Below are positions 1 through 12,272 of a stretch of DNA of 64,000 nt, one piece after another. How positions within the stretch are numbered: position 1 is the first letter of the stretch; each line of letters begins with the position of its first letter. The translations under genes and the position numbers were made by a program. The notes below the pieces were generated by a model. That model searched no databases, was not told the origin of the DNA, and saw only the letters and a list, made by a program, of their open reading frames with translations. The stretch covers positions 79,771-143,770 of the forward strand of contig CAJJDN010000071.1 of the NCBI GenBank assembly GCA_905182985.1, read 5' to 3'. The DNA is from Paramecium sonneborni (Eukaryota; Ciliophora; Oligohymenophorea; Peniculida; Parameciidae).

Positions 1-1095
1 TGTACATTTGAAGGACCTGAATATTTAAGTGAAGCAAGTAAGATTTCTTGATTCTATTGTAAACTTAGCTTAGGTGAAGGATTTCTAATCTTAAAGAATA
101 TCTGAATAAATTGAAAAGATGATTAACCATTTAGATGCAATATCATTTGGAAAGTTGAATATAAGTTAAGGCACTTTTTATTTTAAAGTTGACAAATAAG
201 CTAGATGTTGGTTTCTTTTTTGTGGTAGTTTAAAATTTGATGATGATAAACATTATAAGAACTATCCTAAAGATTTATATACTCAATCTTAAATTTAAAT
301 ACCAAAATCAGTAGATGGAATTATGTCTGTTTATAGTCAAAGACCATTGCAACTCAATAAAGAATCTAAATGTATTAAATGTGGTAACATTGATAAAGAG
401 AACAATTTTATTGAAATTCCATATCATTACATATTAGATTAAAATGAAGATAATCTACCTGCTGATTAATGGCCAAGTGAAATTAAAAAGGAAGCAAAAA
501 CTGTAAAAGTAGCAGGTGCTAATGCTTCAACTTAAGCATTTTTAAATACAATAACGTAGGTGCCTTTAGTCTTTTAAAAGATTCATGAAAAGTTAAATTA
601 TACAAATTTTGATTAATTTCAGAAATAGGATGGTTTTTTGCATAAAACATTATAAGTTTGTTTAGATTGTTATATAGTATTAGGTATGATTTCTTTTATT
701 ATTAAAATAAAGTTGCTCATCAAGAGAAAGCTCAAAAAGATTGTGTAATTAATAAAATTAACCATAATATACGAATTCGAAAGTCATCTGGAGTATTTAC
801 AAATGCAAAATAATTAAAATAATAATTAAAATAAGATTTGAAAGAATAATAAAAGAAAGTAAGTTAGGTCAAAACTACAGAAAGTAATGGAAGCAAATAA
901 ATATAGAAGATAAGACCAATTTAAAAATACATTAATATGAGATTGTAGAGTTTAAGTCCTTCATAAAAGTACTCAATCGAAATTCCTTCAACTGCAGATT
1001 ATTTATCATTTAAAACGAAATCTTCGAATTACGATAGTAATGTTAAATTAAGAAATTTGTATAACTAATCTCTTCAAGCTAAATTGAATGCTTGA
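1..1095 (+). CDS. 5'-truncated unknown protein
   Basis: The reading frame enters from before the window and ends at TGA 1093-1095, giving about 344 residues. Two short introns fit, 38-68 (31 nt) and 684-712 (29 nt). The protein has two CxxC pairs (CIKCG near residue 110 and CLDCY near residue 200), which might bind a metal. The second half is rich in lysine and glutamine. I do not recognise the family. The next gene begins 82 bp downstream on the same strand. Confidence 0.7.
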
Positions 1096-1177
1096 GATTA
1101 AAATATTTTTGTTTCTATTTTATTTATTTATTCGTTTTATTTTGAGAAGTTGATTTGATATAATTTAAAAGGTTTTA

Positions 1178-2652
1178 ATGTTTGATAAACTATTTCATCA
1201 TTTCTCATAATGGTATGAAAGCTTTAATCCATCATATTTTATAATTGCTGTGGTTGCTTTTTCATAAGGAGTTCAACATTTGGCTGATTTATCAATAAAC
1301 TTCATGCTTAAAGATGATTTTGGATTATCTCCTGCAATAATGGGATTGTATTTGAGTTATACTACAATACCATGGATTGTTAAACCATTTTGGGGACTTA
1401 TAACAGATTCGAAACCTTTATTTGGATATAGAAGAAAATCTTATATAATATTATTTAGTTGTTTAGATGCACTAGGATGGATTGCCTTATATAAATATGG
1501 AACAAATAGTTTACATTAAGCTCTATTGATATTATTTCTCATTTAATTATCAACTTGTTTTGTTAATGTAGTTGGAGAAGCTATTTTGGTTGAAGTAGCA
1601 GCAAAATAAGAACAAAAATAAACTAATTTTTAACATGGAGCATCAAAAAATGTTTCAATCTTTTTTGGAGTTAGAGCATTTGGAACTTTGATAAGTGCAT
1701 TTTTTTCAGGTGCATTATTGCATATATTTACAAAATAAGAAATATTTTTAATGACTTCAGCATTTCCAGCTTCATTAATGATTATATCCTTGTTTTATAC
1801 TGAAGAGAAAGTAGATTTGAGAACTTTGAATCACAATGATAGAAGAAATAACACTATGCAATGTATTAAGGACTTTTGGATATTTTTCAAAAATCCGTTG
1901 ATTTACAAGTATTATAAAATTTAATAAAAGACCAGTGGCATTAATATTTTGTTTTATGATGGCTCCATCTAGTTCAACTATTATGTTCTTTTTCTACACA
2001 ACGGTATTAGGATTTGAACCTTCGTTTCTTGGATAGCTAAAATTTGTTTATGCCTTTTCAACAATATTAGGAGTCTTATTATATAATAATTATTTAAAAG
2101 ATGTTCCATTTAAGAAGATATTTATTACTACAACCATTTTATATTATTTTTGTAATTAGTCTATGATTATTTTGGTTACTAGAAAAAATGTAGAGTGGAA
2201 TATTAATGATAGATTCTTTTGTTTAGGAGATTCTATTATGTTATAATTAGTAGGAGAATTAAATATTATGCCAATATTAGTTTTAGCATGTAGAATGTGT
2301 CCTAAAAATATAGAAGCTACTATGTATGCTATGTTAATGAGTACTATTAATTTTGGTATCAAATTATCTTATTCTAGGATCTACTTTGGGATCTTAATTT
2401 GGAGCTGTCTTTCTTATTGCACTTGGAGTTAATTAAAATGATTTCTCTAAGCTTTGGTTATTTATTATGTTAACAGGAATATTCATTCTCGTTCCTCTTC
2501 CATGGGTTGGAGTTGTTAAAGAATAACAAATTTTTAAATCAATTGATTCATAAAAATTAGCAAAAAAGAAATAAGATAAAGACTTTGAATCTTTATCTGT
2601 ATCATCAAGTAACCTTCGATCAGAAGATGATTAATAATAATTACTGTCTTGA
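1178..2652 (+). CDS. BT1/FBT-family (folate-biopterin type) membrane transporter
   Basis: This is a 476-residue polytopic transporter of the major facilitator superfamily. Introns of 22 nt at 1909-1930 and 2356-2377 restore one frame. The N-terminal part carries the signature of the BT1 family: QGVQHLADLSINFMLKDDFG, then IPWIVKPFWGLITDS and a GYRRKSY loop. About twelve hydrophobic segments follow, and the C-terminal tail is charged and serine-rich. The family carries folates, pterins or related small molecules across membranes; the substrate here is inferred only at family level. The start is the first ATG after several in-frame stops. Confidence 0.88.
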
Positions 2653-2837
2653 ATCAAAATACAGCTCAATGATTGCTAAATTAATTTTATTAATTTTTTT
2701 TTCAACCTTTAATATTTGTATAAATTTTCTTATCTATTTCTAATTCTTTCAACAATCTTAATACACTTTAACTTTCAGAAAAGCTTTAATTTATTTTCTT
2801 GATTATTCACTAAATATTATTTAAAATATACAAAATC

Positions 2838-3371
2838 ATGTTTCTTCTATTTTTTTTTATCATTTGTCTACTGTTATAAACTATTATAATTTAGATAATT
2901 TTGAAGATTAATCCAACCTTAATTAATCTTATTTCATTTATTATTTTATTTAGATTAATCAGTCTAATCCATAAACTCATAAATTTATATCATAGAGAGT
3001 TTGAAGGTTACTTTCAGAAAATAATTAATAAAATAATTATTATATTATCAGATGATTTTAGAAATTCTTGGTAAAACTTATACTTATTTATATACCTATT
3101 ATTTATTTTCTTTATCATCACAAATTCTTATAGCCTTATCTTTATATTATTTAATAATTTAATGTAGTAAATATAATCAAAGAAATTTAAAATGTAGTTT
3201 TAGTTTGATTTATGCTATAAACAAGCTTTTATGATATTTATTTATTTGAATTATTGGTTTTTTTTAGTTAAAAATTTCAATTCATAAATAACCTAGTTTT
3301 ATGAAAAAAATGTTTAATAAATTTTCTATTTAGGTCTTATAGTAGTATACAACTATTATCAAAATAAGTGA
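2838..3371 (+). CDS. Small multi-pass membrane protein, unknown
   Basis: An uninterrupted frame of 177 residues starts with ATG 2838 and ends at TGA 3369. It begins MFLLFFFIICLLLQ and has four to five strongly hydrophobic stretches separated by short charged loops (such as YHREFEGYFQKIINK). No family is recognised. Use of TAA/TAG as glutamine and of aromatic residues looks coding-like, but extreme AT bias makes hydrophobic frames easy to obtain by chance. Treat it as a probable gene. Confidence 0.5.
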
Positions 3372-3469
3372 TTTAAGACTTGAATAAAAATTCTGAGTAA
3401 AAACAATGATTTGAATAAAAGGAGTATATATTTAAAAGTGTAAATAATAATTTTATAGTAAATTAAAAT

Positions 3470-3805
3470 ATGAATCCAATTTCATAAAAATTAGTTGTGA
3501 TAAAAGATGAGGAAAATAACATGGAATCAAAAATTTAATTTAAGATAGATTTATACTCTTAATCTTTGGTAGCAAAACTTGGTTAATTGTAACAGAATGA
3601 TATAAAAGTTCAATCTAAGAAGTAAAAGCATTTATTGATGAAAAAGATGTTTTAAAGTTTGTTAGAATTCTAAATTAGAAGTTGAGACTTGCACAAGTAG
3701 AGTGTTTAAGTATATTTAGAAAATTGTTTTAATAAGTACAATAAATTGTAGGAATATCACAAAAGTTCAGAATTTATGGGGATATTTAAAAAGTCATCTA
3801 ATTGA
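3470..3805 (+). CDS. Small unknown protein
   Basis: This frame of about 101 residues starts MNPISQKLVV. An in-frame TGA at 3683-3685 is removed if a 30-nt intron (starts GTTGAG, ends TTTAAG, about 3682-3711) is spliced. The frame then continues with a hydrophilic tail, EYHKSSEFMGIFKKSSN, and stops at 3803-3805, 18 bp before the stop of the convergent gene. The intron start is GTT rather than the usual GTA, so the model is tentative. No family is recognised. Confidence 0.4.
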
Positions 3806-3823
3806 ATTATTAAATATTAATAA

Positions 3824-4969
3824 TCATTATTCATCTTACAGTAAACATATGATTTTCTTTTATTATTATTCTAAAAAATCAATTTTAAAGATTTCATTTA
3901 ATATGTCTTTGTAACACTTGAGAATGACAATAAAATCTGCATCGATAGCTTAAAGGGAAGATGATAATGATTGAATTCTAACAAAGTTTTCATTATTTTA
4001 TTACAAAGCATGTTCAATTTTATTGAATACTTCTATAATTTAAGCATCTTGTGATTGCTTCAATTAATTCAAGCCATTATTAGTTTCACTATATATTTGG
4101 AAGCAGTTACGTTATTTCTTTAGATTATTATTGTAGATGTGAAATAAGGGCCTTTTAACTCTCTGTGATTTCATTAAATTGCTATTGTAAATTCATGGTA
4201 CTATATGCAAAATATTTTTCATTGAGAGCCTTTATAGTTTTATCCAACTTTTGAGTATTAGCATTAGATTGTTCTTAAAATTCTCTAGATAATTTAATAT
4301 AATTATCTTCATAAGATCTAAGTCTTTTTTCTAAGGCAGCAATTTTATTATTATCTTGTATACCTTATTGAGTAGAGACACCAAAATTAACTAAAAGTAG
4401 AAAATATATTAATTACTTGCAGGTTATTTAGATACAGAACGTCTAGCTTAAGGACTTTTAATTTTATCTTAAGCACTTAAGATACTAGCATTATCGTTTT
4501 AAGGTAAAGAAACTTAACTTTAATTACGAATTAATCCGCTAGTATCATTATTAGATTCTTCTTTTTTTTAATTAGCTTGATTAGCATTAGGACTATATGG
4601 ACTTGATTATAGATTTTGTAATTTCAAAAGATGTTAATTCAATTCTTAAAGATTATCTCTATTTTCTAATCTTTCTTAAAATTCTGTTAATTTGGCTTCA
4701 ATTGATATAATAACTTATTTAAAGATGAGTCCATTTACTTTGTCATCATCTTTTAAAGTATTGGCTATTTCTACAATTTCAAATAAGCAATTTTGTTTTC
4801 TTTTTAATTCTTAAGGATTTGGTTATGTTGATATTTATTTGGATACTTCAAAACCATTAGATTCATTAGTAATTTCTTATCTAGAATTGGCAGATTAAAC
4901 AGTTAAATTTTCTTTGGGTTTAGGAACAGATTTTCCTGGTTTTTTTGCTGAAGGAATTTAAGATTTCAT
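3824..4969 (-). CDS. Coiled-coil protein, unknown
   Basis: The gene encodes 365 residues. Two introns (4391-4416, 26 nt; 4089-4110, 22 nt) keep the frame open from ATG 4967-4969 to TGA 3824-3826. The N-terminus is basic and low-complexity (MKSQIPSAKKPGKS), with serine/asparagine-rich linkers around residues 130-190. The second half is a long heptad-like helix containing KIAALEKRLRSYEDNYIK. This suggests a structural or adaptor coiled coil. No catalytic motif is visible. Its start lies 46 bp from the stop of the neighbouring SSRP1 gene on the same strand. Confidence 0.65.
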
Positions 4970-5015
4970 ATAATTAAATTATGTTATATAATTATTCAAT
5001 ACAAAATGATATAAT

Positions 5016-6335
5016 TCATTTATTGTTGACAGCTCTTGTTTTTTGAACTTTTTATTAAAATTAGACACTATTGTATGAATCATCTTAAACTTAAAAATCT
5101 TCATCATCTTCATCTGAATCCATTTCTGATAATGTAGTTTTATGATTATTTCCATTTTATTGGCTTGCTTCATCACTTTCATCTAAAGCTTTATTGATAC
5201 CTTCATTTTCTTCTTAAATTTTTTTAACTTATAATTTTTTAGTATTAAAATATTAAGATAAATTATCCAATTCTTCTCTATCAACAGTAGAAAATAAATA
5301 CTAAGTATTTTTAGTAACAATTTTAATATCAAAGAATTTATTTTATGTAGTTTAAGTAATCTAAAAATAAAAAACAAACAATATACTCTTTGCAATACAA
5401 TTTCTTTAATATCATCATGTTTAATATAAATTACTGGTTTTTGAATATAAAGTAATGATTTTTCTAATGGATATAGAAAACCTGAATGAGGTACAACTGA
5501 ACATCTTAAACATGATAAACCATTTTTGCATTTGAAATTCTTAGGTGATACTACTTTAATTCCAGTAATTTCTGAAAGAATCTCACATACAATATCAAAC
5601 ATTGAACCAGAATATTCTAATCTAATACCTTTCCATCCTAAATTATCTAATTATTCTCTAGTATATTTCATATCAATCTCTGTTTCTAAATCTTTTTTGA
5701 ATTACATAACTATGTAATTATATGCAGTTTATCCTTATTTAATAGGATTTTCAAGACCTACAACTAATGATAGATTAACTTCATCTGGCATAGGAAGTAA
5801 GAAGAATCTAGTAATACTTTTATAATCAGTAGTGAATTAATAGGTATTTCCATGAAAACGAATATCTTTCTTAAAGAAGTCCATTGTATATTTTCCTCTT
5901 GGAACAATTAATGGAACTTCATGGATTGTAAGAATTGAATCACTACTACCTCCTATTTTTGCCTTTTTTACAATCTCTTTCTAAACTTATTAGAGATAAG
6001 AAATTTCATCCAAGTCATCTTCATTTGATTCTTACTTCTTCTTTTCACCTTTCTAAATTATTTATATATTTAAATACTTATTCTTTTGGAGGAATATAAA
6101 ATCTCACTTCGCATAACATATCTTCACTAAAAATACAATAAAAATCAATTAAATACTTTTCTGCACATTCCTCAGTGTTTAATTGAAGAACTATATCATT
6201 CTTTTAAATATTAGAATTAACAATCCTTTTGAGAGGGAATTTAATAACATTATAAGACAGATGAGATAAGCTCAAATTCTTTTCATCAATATTGATTCTT
6301 CCCCAATTTGTTCCTTTAAGTGATTAATCTCCCAT
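5016..6335 (-). CDS. SSRP1: FACT complex subunit SSRP1/Pob3
   Basis: Introns at 6053-6077 (25 nt) and 5361-5386 (26 nt) give 422 residues. The order matches SSRP1/Pob3: the middle segment beginning SLKGTNWGRINIDEKNL and EVRFYIPPKE, then PRGKYTMDFFKKDIRFHG, RFFLLPMPDE, ENPIKQGQTAYNYIVMQF, SGMFD-type loop, SCLRCSVVPHSGFLYPLEKS and QYLFSTVDREELDNL, ending in an acidic tail. The protein is a histone chaperone acting with Spt16 on nucleosomes. It has no HMG box, like fungal Pob3. The first PH-like domain (about 100 residues) is not seen before the chosen ATG; the frame stays open upstream, so a 5' exon may be missing from this model. Confidence 0.9.
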
Positions 6336-7081
6336 GAATATTTATTTATTGATGATCCAAACTTTTCGTTTTTGATATTCTGTAAGTATTCTAATAATTG
6401 GCTAATTATTTTTAATTAATTTAATTAGGCATCTAAAAATGTTCGATATAATTTATAATAATAATAGAAATAATCCATATATATACATATTATATAATTA
6501 TTCATTATTTTGTTCAATTATTTATGACTCTAAAGAATTATATTTACTATTTTCATTTCATTTGATCTTATTGGATTTTCAAATTGAAGAAAATTGTAAT
6601 TATTCATAATCTTAATATCTATATATATATATAAATAACTATTTTAGTTAGAATATTAATTTCCTACGCTTTGGACAAACTTATATGAGTGAGTTTTGAA
6701 TCTACAAAATTTATAATAACAATTTTTTGATTAAGAATTGGAATTCATCTGATATCAAATAAAATTGCTTAATAATACTTTTTAAGTAAAGAATATTGCT
6801 ATATTCCTTAACGAAATAAGAAGATTGATTCACTTTACTTATAGATATATAAATACAATATATTATTAATGGTTCTTGTGATATAATATTAAATTTTCTA
6901 ATTTTCTAAAATTTATAAATTTCATAAATGCTTTTTACTTAACTTATAAATTGACTCTTTTCTTAGATATTCATAATGATTTGAAAATCTTTTGGTTACA
7001 TTTGATTCTTCTGATTAGATTTGATAATGATTAAATTGAATTTACGTTTTTAGTCAATTTACCATTAAAATTATTGACTGA
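6336..7081. other. Gene-poor AT-rich spacer
   Basis: This 746-bp stretch separates the divergent SSRP1 and 7082 genes. It contains TA-dinucleotide runs near 6474-6500 and 6621-6645. A minus-strand frame of about 100 codons overlaps the 5' side of SSRP1 in another frame; it does not resemble the missing SSRP1 domain and is not called. Confidence 0.5.
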
Positions 7082-8131
7082 ATGCTTCGATAAGTATATG
7101 GCAGTGCAATAACTGTAGATCCCATAAAAAAAAGTAAGTCTTCTTTTAAAGAATTCCATATTGATCAAATCATTCACAAATATATTAGTATGGATAGAAC
7201 TGCTGATACTATCATTTCTTCAATTACTACAATGTTTCATAATACACTTCCTGAAGAAAAATTATTATTTGTATCTCCATATAAGAAACTAACTGAAAGA
7301 GATTGTGAAAAATATTTTATCACTTTTAAAAGACTCTCTGATAGAAAATCTGATATTTAAGATAGTCCACATTAACATGAAGAATTTCATCATCTTAAGA
7401 CTTCAAGTGATTTTATATCTTCTCATGATTCATTACAAGAATTTGCTTAAAATCTTGAATAAGTTTTTGATTCACCTAAAGGTACTAATAATGAACATAC
7501 TGATAAAAGTCCTGAATTTTATAATCCTGAAATTAAACTTACATCTCTTCCTAAAGAACTTCCTATTATTCAAGAAAATGAAGAAATTATTAATACTCAA
7601 TAAAGATTAAATGGATTAATCACTTAAATTGATTAAAAAATTGATCTCCATTAAGCAAATTAATAAGTTATTGAAAAAATTAAATATAAATACCTTCCAA
7701 AAATAAAAGAACAATTAAAATTTTAAGATTTCCCTGATTTCAATCCTTCAGATTGGCCTAAAGATGATGATCTTGACAATCTTAAAATTTAATAAACTAA
7801 ACTTTAATCACCAAAACAAATTTTTGTTAAAGAATTGAAAGTTCAACCAATGAGAAATATAACCTTTAATTCTAAGGATTTCAATGATCTTATATAGGAA
7901 TAATTTCAAGTTGATTCATCTCAACAAAAAGATCATTCTCAAAAATTATTATAAAAACCTAAAGTAGATTCAAATCTATAAATTTAAAGAGAATCTTAAA
8001 TTCTTAAATATAAAAATTCAATATTCAAATTTCCAGAACTTAATGAACATTAAATAAGACTATTTATTAAAGCTAGTATTATTTTATTGATATTGACACC
8101 TTTATTGCAATTATTTACTTTTATATTATGA
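7082..8131 (+). CDS. C-terminally membrane-anchored protein, unknown
   Basis: The gene encodes 349 residues without introns. An in-frame TGA directly precedes ATG 7082, fixing the start. The protein is hydrophilic, with a central helical region around EKIKYKYLPKIKEQL, and ends in one hydrophobic helix (IKASIILLILTPLLQLFTFIL) right at the stop, which is typical of tail-anchored proteins. Its family was not recognised. The same frame stays open for 209 codons after the TGA at 8129. The 3' part of the gene is repeated exactly after the N at 8674. Confidence 0.65.
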
Positions 8132-8673
8132 TAATGTATAAATAAACTTTAATTCTTAAAGCTTACATTATGTACATTATTATTTTCTATCTTATCAATT
8201 TATTGTTTATAAATTTTATCTTACATTCCATTTATATCTAATCACATCACTTTATATTTACTTTTGCTTTGTATTCAAGTATTTGAAGTATATTAATTTC
8301 AATCATCTTTTTATTTATTATTCTTCAGTTTCTATCCTATTTAAAATCTTTTAATTACCCTTTAGCCTTTATTTAAATATTCCAAAATAAAATTCATCAA
8401 TAAAAGAGAACAATTATTAGTTTTAATTAATAATCTTTTTGATAACAATTAATTTATTGAAAAACTTATGAATTTTAAAAGTAAAATTTATTTTCCCACA
8501 AAAATATTGTTTCTTAATTATATTTGGCATAATGATCATTATTCTATAAATTAATAGAATGAATTAAAATTTTGTAATTCTGTAAATATTTTATAATTAA
8601 AGATCTCTTATTAATTTTATATTTTATTATTTATAGAATGTACTAAGATTTTAATATATATTCCAATAAAGTA
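7617..8673. repeat. First copy of a 1,057-bp exact duplication flanking an N
   Basis: Positions 7617-8673 recur at 8675-9731 at a constant offset of 1,058, separated by a single N. I saw no mismatch in the stretches compared. The copy starts in the middle of the 7082 gene. Exact identity, one N and arbitrary boundaries point to two contig ends that overlap but were not merged. Confidence 0.9.
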
Positions 8674-8674
8674 N
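8132..8674. other. Downstream open frame cut by the assembly N
   Basis: After the TGA of the 7082 gene the same frame stays open to the N at 8674. It is the first copy of the frame listed in full at 9190-9819. No other gene is seen here. Confidence 0.5.
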
Positions 8675-9189
8675 TAATCACTTAAATTGATTAAAAAATT
8701 GATCTCCATTAAGCAAATTAATAAGTTATTGAAAAAATTAAATATAAATACCTTCCAAAAATAAAAGAACAATTAAAATTTTAAGATTTCCCTGATTTCA
8801 ATCCTTCAGATTGGCCTAAAGATGATGATCTTGACAATCTTAAAATTTAATAAACTAAACTTTAATCACCAAAACAAATTTTTGTTAAAGAATTGAAAGT
8901 TCAACCAATGAGAAATATAACCTTTAATTCTAAGGATTTCAATGATCTTATATAGGAATAATTTCAAGTTGATTCATCTCAACAAAAAGATCATTCTCAA
9001 AAATTATTATAAAAACCTAAAGTAGATTCAAATCTATAAATTTAAAGAGAATCTTAAATTCTTAAATATAAAAATTCAATATTCAAATTTCCAGAACTTA
9101 ATGAACATTAAATAAGACTATTTATTAAAGCTAGTATTATTTTATTGATATTGACACCTTTATTGCAATTATTTACTTTTATATTATGA
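8675..9189 (+). pseudogene. Headless duplicate of the 7082 gene's 3' part (assembly product)
   Basis: This segment encodes the last 171 residues of the tail-anchored protein, identical to the first copy, and stops at TGA 9187-9189. It has no start because the copy begins inside the gene at the N join. It should be counted as the same locus, not as a second gene. Confidence 0.8.
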
Positions 9190-9731
9190 TAATGTATAAA
9201 TAAACTTTAATTCTTAAAGCTTACATTATGTACATTATTATTTTCTATCTTATCAATTTATTGTTTATAAATTTTATCTTACATTCCATTTATATCTAAT
9301 CACATCACTTTATATTTACTTTTGCTTTGTATTCAAGTATTTGAAGTATATTAATTTCAATCATCTTTTTATTTATTATTCTTCAGTTTCTATCCTATTT
9401 AAAATCTTTTAATTACCCTTTAGCCTTTATTTAAATATTCCAAAATAAAATTCATCAATAAAAGAGAACAATTATTAGTTTTAATTAATAATCTTTTTGA
9501 TAACAATTAATTTATTGAAAAACTTATGAATTTTAAAAGTAAAATTTATTTTCCCACAAAAATATTGTTTCTTAATTATATTTGGCATAATGATCATTAT
9601 TCTATAAATTAATAGAATGAATTAAAATTTTGTAATTCTGTAAATATTTTATAATTAAAGATCTCTTATTAATTTTATATTTTATTATTTATAGAATGTA
9701 CTAAGATTTTAATATATATTCCAATAAAGTA
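8675..9731. repeat. Second copy of the 1,057-bp duplication
   Basis: This is the exact repeat of 7617-8673. It carries the headless 3' part of the 7082 gene at 8675-9189 and the open frame behind it, and continues into unique sequence after 9731. Confidence 0.9.
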
Positions 9732-9819
9732 TTATCAAATTTCAATAAAGTTTTTAAGATTATATATTTCTTATTTGATCAGAATTATCAATTTATAAAA
9801 TATAAATTATAAATACTGA
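9190..9819 (+). CDS. Possible multi-pass membrane ORF in frame behind a TGA
   Basis: This is a 209-codon frame that directly continues the 7082 gene frame after its TGA and ends at TGA 9817-9819. It encodes several hydrophobic segments and a hydrophilic loop with FINKREQLLVLINN. It has no ATG at its beginning, and no 20-32 nt intron that removes the TGA was found. It may be a readthrough extension, a gene with an unseen start, or a chance open frame, since only TGA stops translation in this AT-rich code. Confidence 0.3.
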
Positions 9820-10372
9820 AAATGCTAATGATTTTCATATTATGAATCAAAATAAAAAATTCTAAATAATTTTAAATTTTGATTTGAGAATTGTATTATG
9901 AAAGTGAATTAATTGATAATAATTAGAATTATTATCAATAGGTCGAAAAGATGAGAAGATAGCTTAGGCACTTATATTTAAGAACAATAAAATAAAAATC
10001 TTAAAAAATAATAAAATATCTATTTATTTTAGTAGTAGAATAATATAGATTCATTAATAAGAAATTCTTAATAATTAAAAATACCTAAATTTAAGGATGA
10101 AAGATCGTATAGTATTAAATAATTCAAAAAAAAACAAAACTAAAAAATTGAACTAATAAATATACAAACCTGTATCATTTATTTATTATTAAGATATAAT
10201 TATAAATATAAGAAATCATCTAGTAATGAAAATAGATTATTTTAATAGACATGTTAAGATATTGAGAAAATTGAATAAAAGTAAAGAATAAAAATTGGAA
10301 AGAAAATAAAATTCTATATCTAAACAAAAAGTATCAAAACAAATTGAAGGGAGAGTGTTGAATAATTTATGA
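9820..10372 (+). other. Spacer with an open frame leading into the B-box gene
   Basis: No gene is called. One frame is open from about 9917 to TGA 10370-10372 and is lysine/asparagine-rich. It is in phase with the B-box/kelch gene, and a 27-nt GTG...AAG segment (about 10352-10378) could be spliced to join them. The upstream part therefore may be a 5' exon region, but no ATG is found at its beginning. Confidence 0.35.
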
Positions 10373-12268
10373 ATGATGAAGAGGTTAAGAAATAATAAAT
10401 AGATATAATTTGAATTTGAAAAAATAATGAATAACATATTATCATAGAATCATATTTAATTTAACAAAGGTAGTGAAAATAAGTTGAGTGGAGATCATCA
10501 TGAGCTTAGAGCTTATTGCAAAAATCCTACTCATTAAAATATATTACAATTCTGGTGTAAAGGGTGTGGCAAAGCAATGTGTTAAAAATGTGTTGTTGAA
10601 CATAGTATTAAACAATTTAGAAAAATTCATTAATTAGTAGAGTTAAGTACATTAAGAAGTGAAGTTTAAAAAGAAGCCAATGATTTAAGTTAAGAATTGG
10701 ATTTGTTAATGTAAACATTGTAACCAGAGTATAATTTAGTTGAACAATAAAGAATAGGTTTATAATTATTATAAAGAAGCTAAACAATTTTATAATAAGC
10801 TATTAGTATTTTTTTTGATGAATTAAAACATACTTTTATTTCTTTAACATCTAATCATTCAAATTTAACTTAAAAGAAAGTATTATAAGAAGAATTAGAA
10901 AAAATTATGTTTGAATTAAATGAGTATATTTCAACTAATGATTTTTAAATATCAGAATTTTTTGAAAGAGATTTTAGAGCATCAATTAAAAAAATGAGAG
11001 AAAATGTTATACAATTTATAGAAAAAACTAAAATAGAGTATAAGAAACCAAATTTAAAAATAAATGATAAATTTACTCTGGATATTCCTTAATGGCTTTC
11101 AAATTATATAAGTATAACTTTTGAGAAAAATATAATGGAGAAAACAGAGATTAGAGCACCTAAACCAAGATAAACACTTCATTTTACAATTGAAAGGAAT
11201 AATAGTTAAAGGTTAGAAAGGAAGATGACATTAATAAATCCCTAAAATTTAGCTTAATCACAAATTTTGAATCATACATATGTATAAGCAATTACAGAGT
11301 AGAATTTAGAAGATTAATTAATATAATAATTTGATTAAAATGAAGAGATATAAAAGATAGTAATTTTAGAGCAATCTAGAATAAGATATTTACATTCATT
11401 GATAGATTGTTAGACTCTTTTTATTCATGATATTTAATTAAAAGAAAATTAATTAATTTCACTTCCGGAGAGTGCAAAAATACCATAAAATGCCTAAACT
11501 TTAATAACAAGTGATTTAATATTATATATTTGTGGAGGGATACATAATTAAAACTTAAGTTCGAAATTCTATTAATTTGATAATATGCATGGATTATTAT
11601 AATTACCTAATTTACTAGAAGCAGTTAATCATCATAGTTTAATATATGTGAAAGGATTTGTTTATATAATAGGTGGAAAGACTTAAGAAGGTGTGACTGA
11701 CAAATGTTGGAGATTTATAGTAAATACATAAGTATGGGAAGAGTTTGCTAATTTAAATGAACCAAGATCTCATCATTCTTCTTGTGTTTTTGAAAATGAG
11801 GATTAAACTTTTATTTATACATTTTTTGGATAAGGATAAGGTGGTGTTCTATTAGATTCAATAGAAAAATATAGTAATTTAGAAAGAAGATGGTAAAATA
11901 TCTTAGTTAAAAATATGATTCCTGGATTTGCTACAATAAGATGTTGTTGTATTTAATTGGATGAATAAAAAATATTAATTTACGGAGGATATTATAAAAA
12001 TTTAAAGAATGCAAATAAAATGATTACATTCAATACTTAATCAGCAACAATAGACAATTTAAATTAATTGTATTTACCAATAGGATAATTATAAGGACAA
12101 CCAATTACTATTAATAATGCAATATATTCTCTTCATAATTGTCCTGATTAAATAGTTCCTAAATATTCAGAATTTGGAGATGTATTATATATATTGGAAA
12201 CAAATAGCAACTCATGTCATATTTAAGATGTAATAAATTGTAGATAATTAACATTAAAAAAAAATTGA
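10373..12268 (+). CDS. B-box zinc finger and kelch-repeat protein
   Basis: The gene encodes 631 residues with no intron. A TGA immediately precedes the tandem ATGs at 10373/10376; a further ATG is at 10427. Near residues 45-80 there is a B-box type zinc site (YCKNPTHQ, FWCKGCGKAMCQKCVVEHS, then a late histidine pair). A coiled-coil stretch follows (residues about 90-200) and then kelch motifs such as LILYICGGIH, FVYIIGGK and ILIYGGYY. This layout resembles TRIM-like adaptors without a RING. It probably works in protein-protein contacts. Its stop lies 4 bp from the stop of the convergent MINDY gene. Confidence 0.8.
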
Positions 12269-12272
12269 AGTT

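Noticed and set aside
6336..6660. Minus-strand frame beginning MNNYNFLQFENP as the N-terminus of SSRP1
   Set aside because: It is in a different frame and shows no resemblance to the first PH domain; no short intron joins it.
7617..9731. True tandem gene duplication
   Set aside because: Exact identity, boundaries inside a gene and a single N at the junction fit an assembly overlap better.
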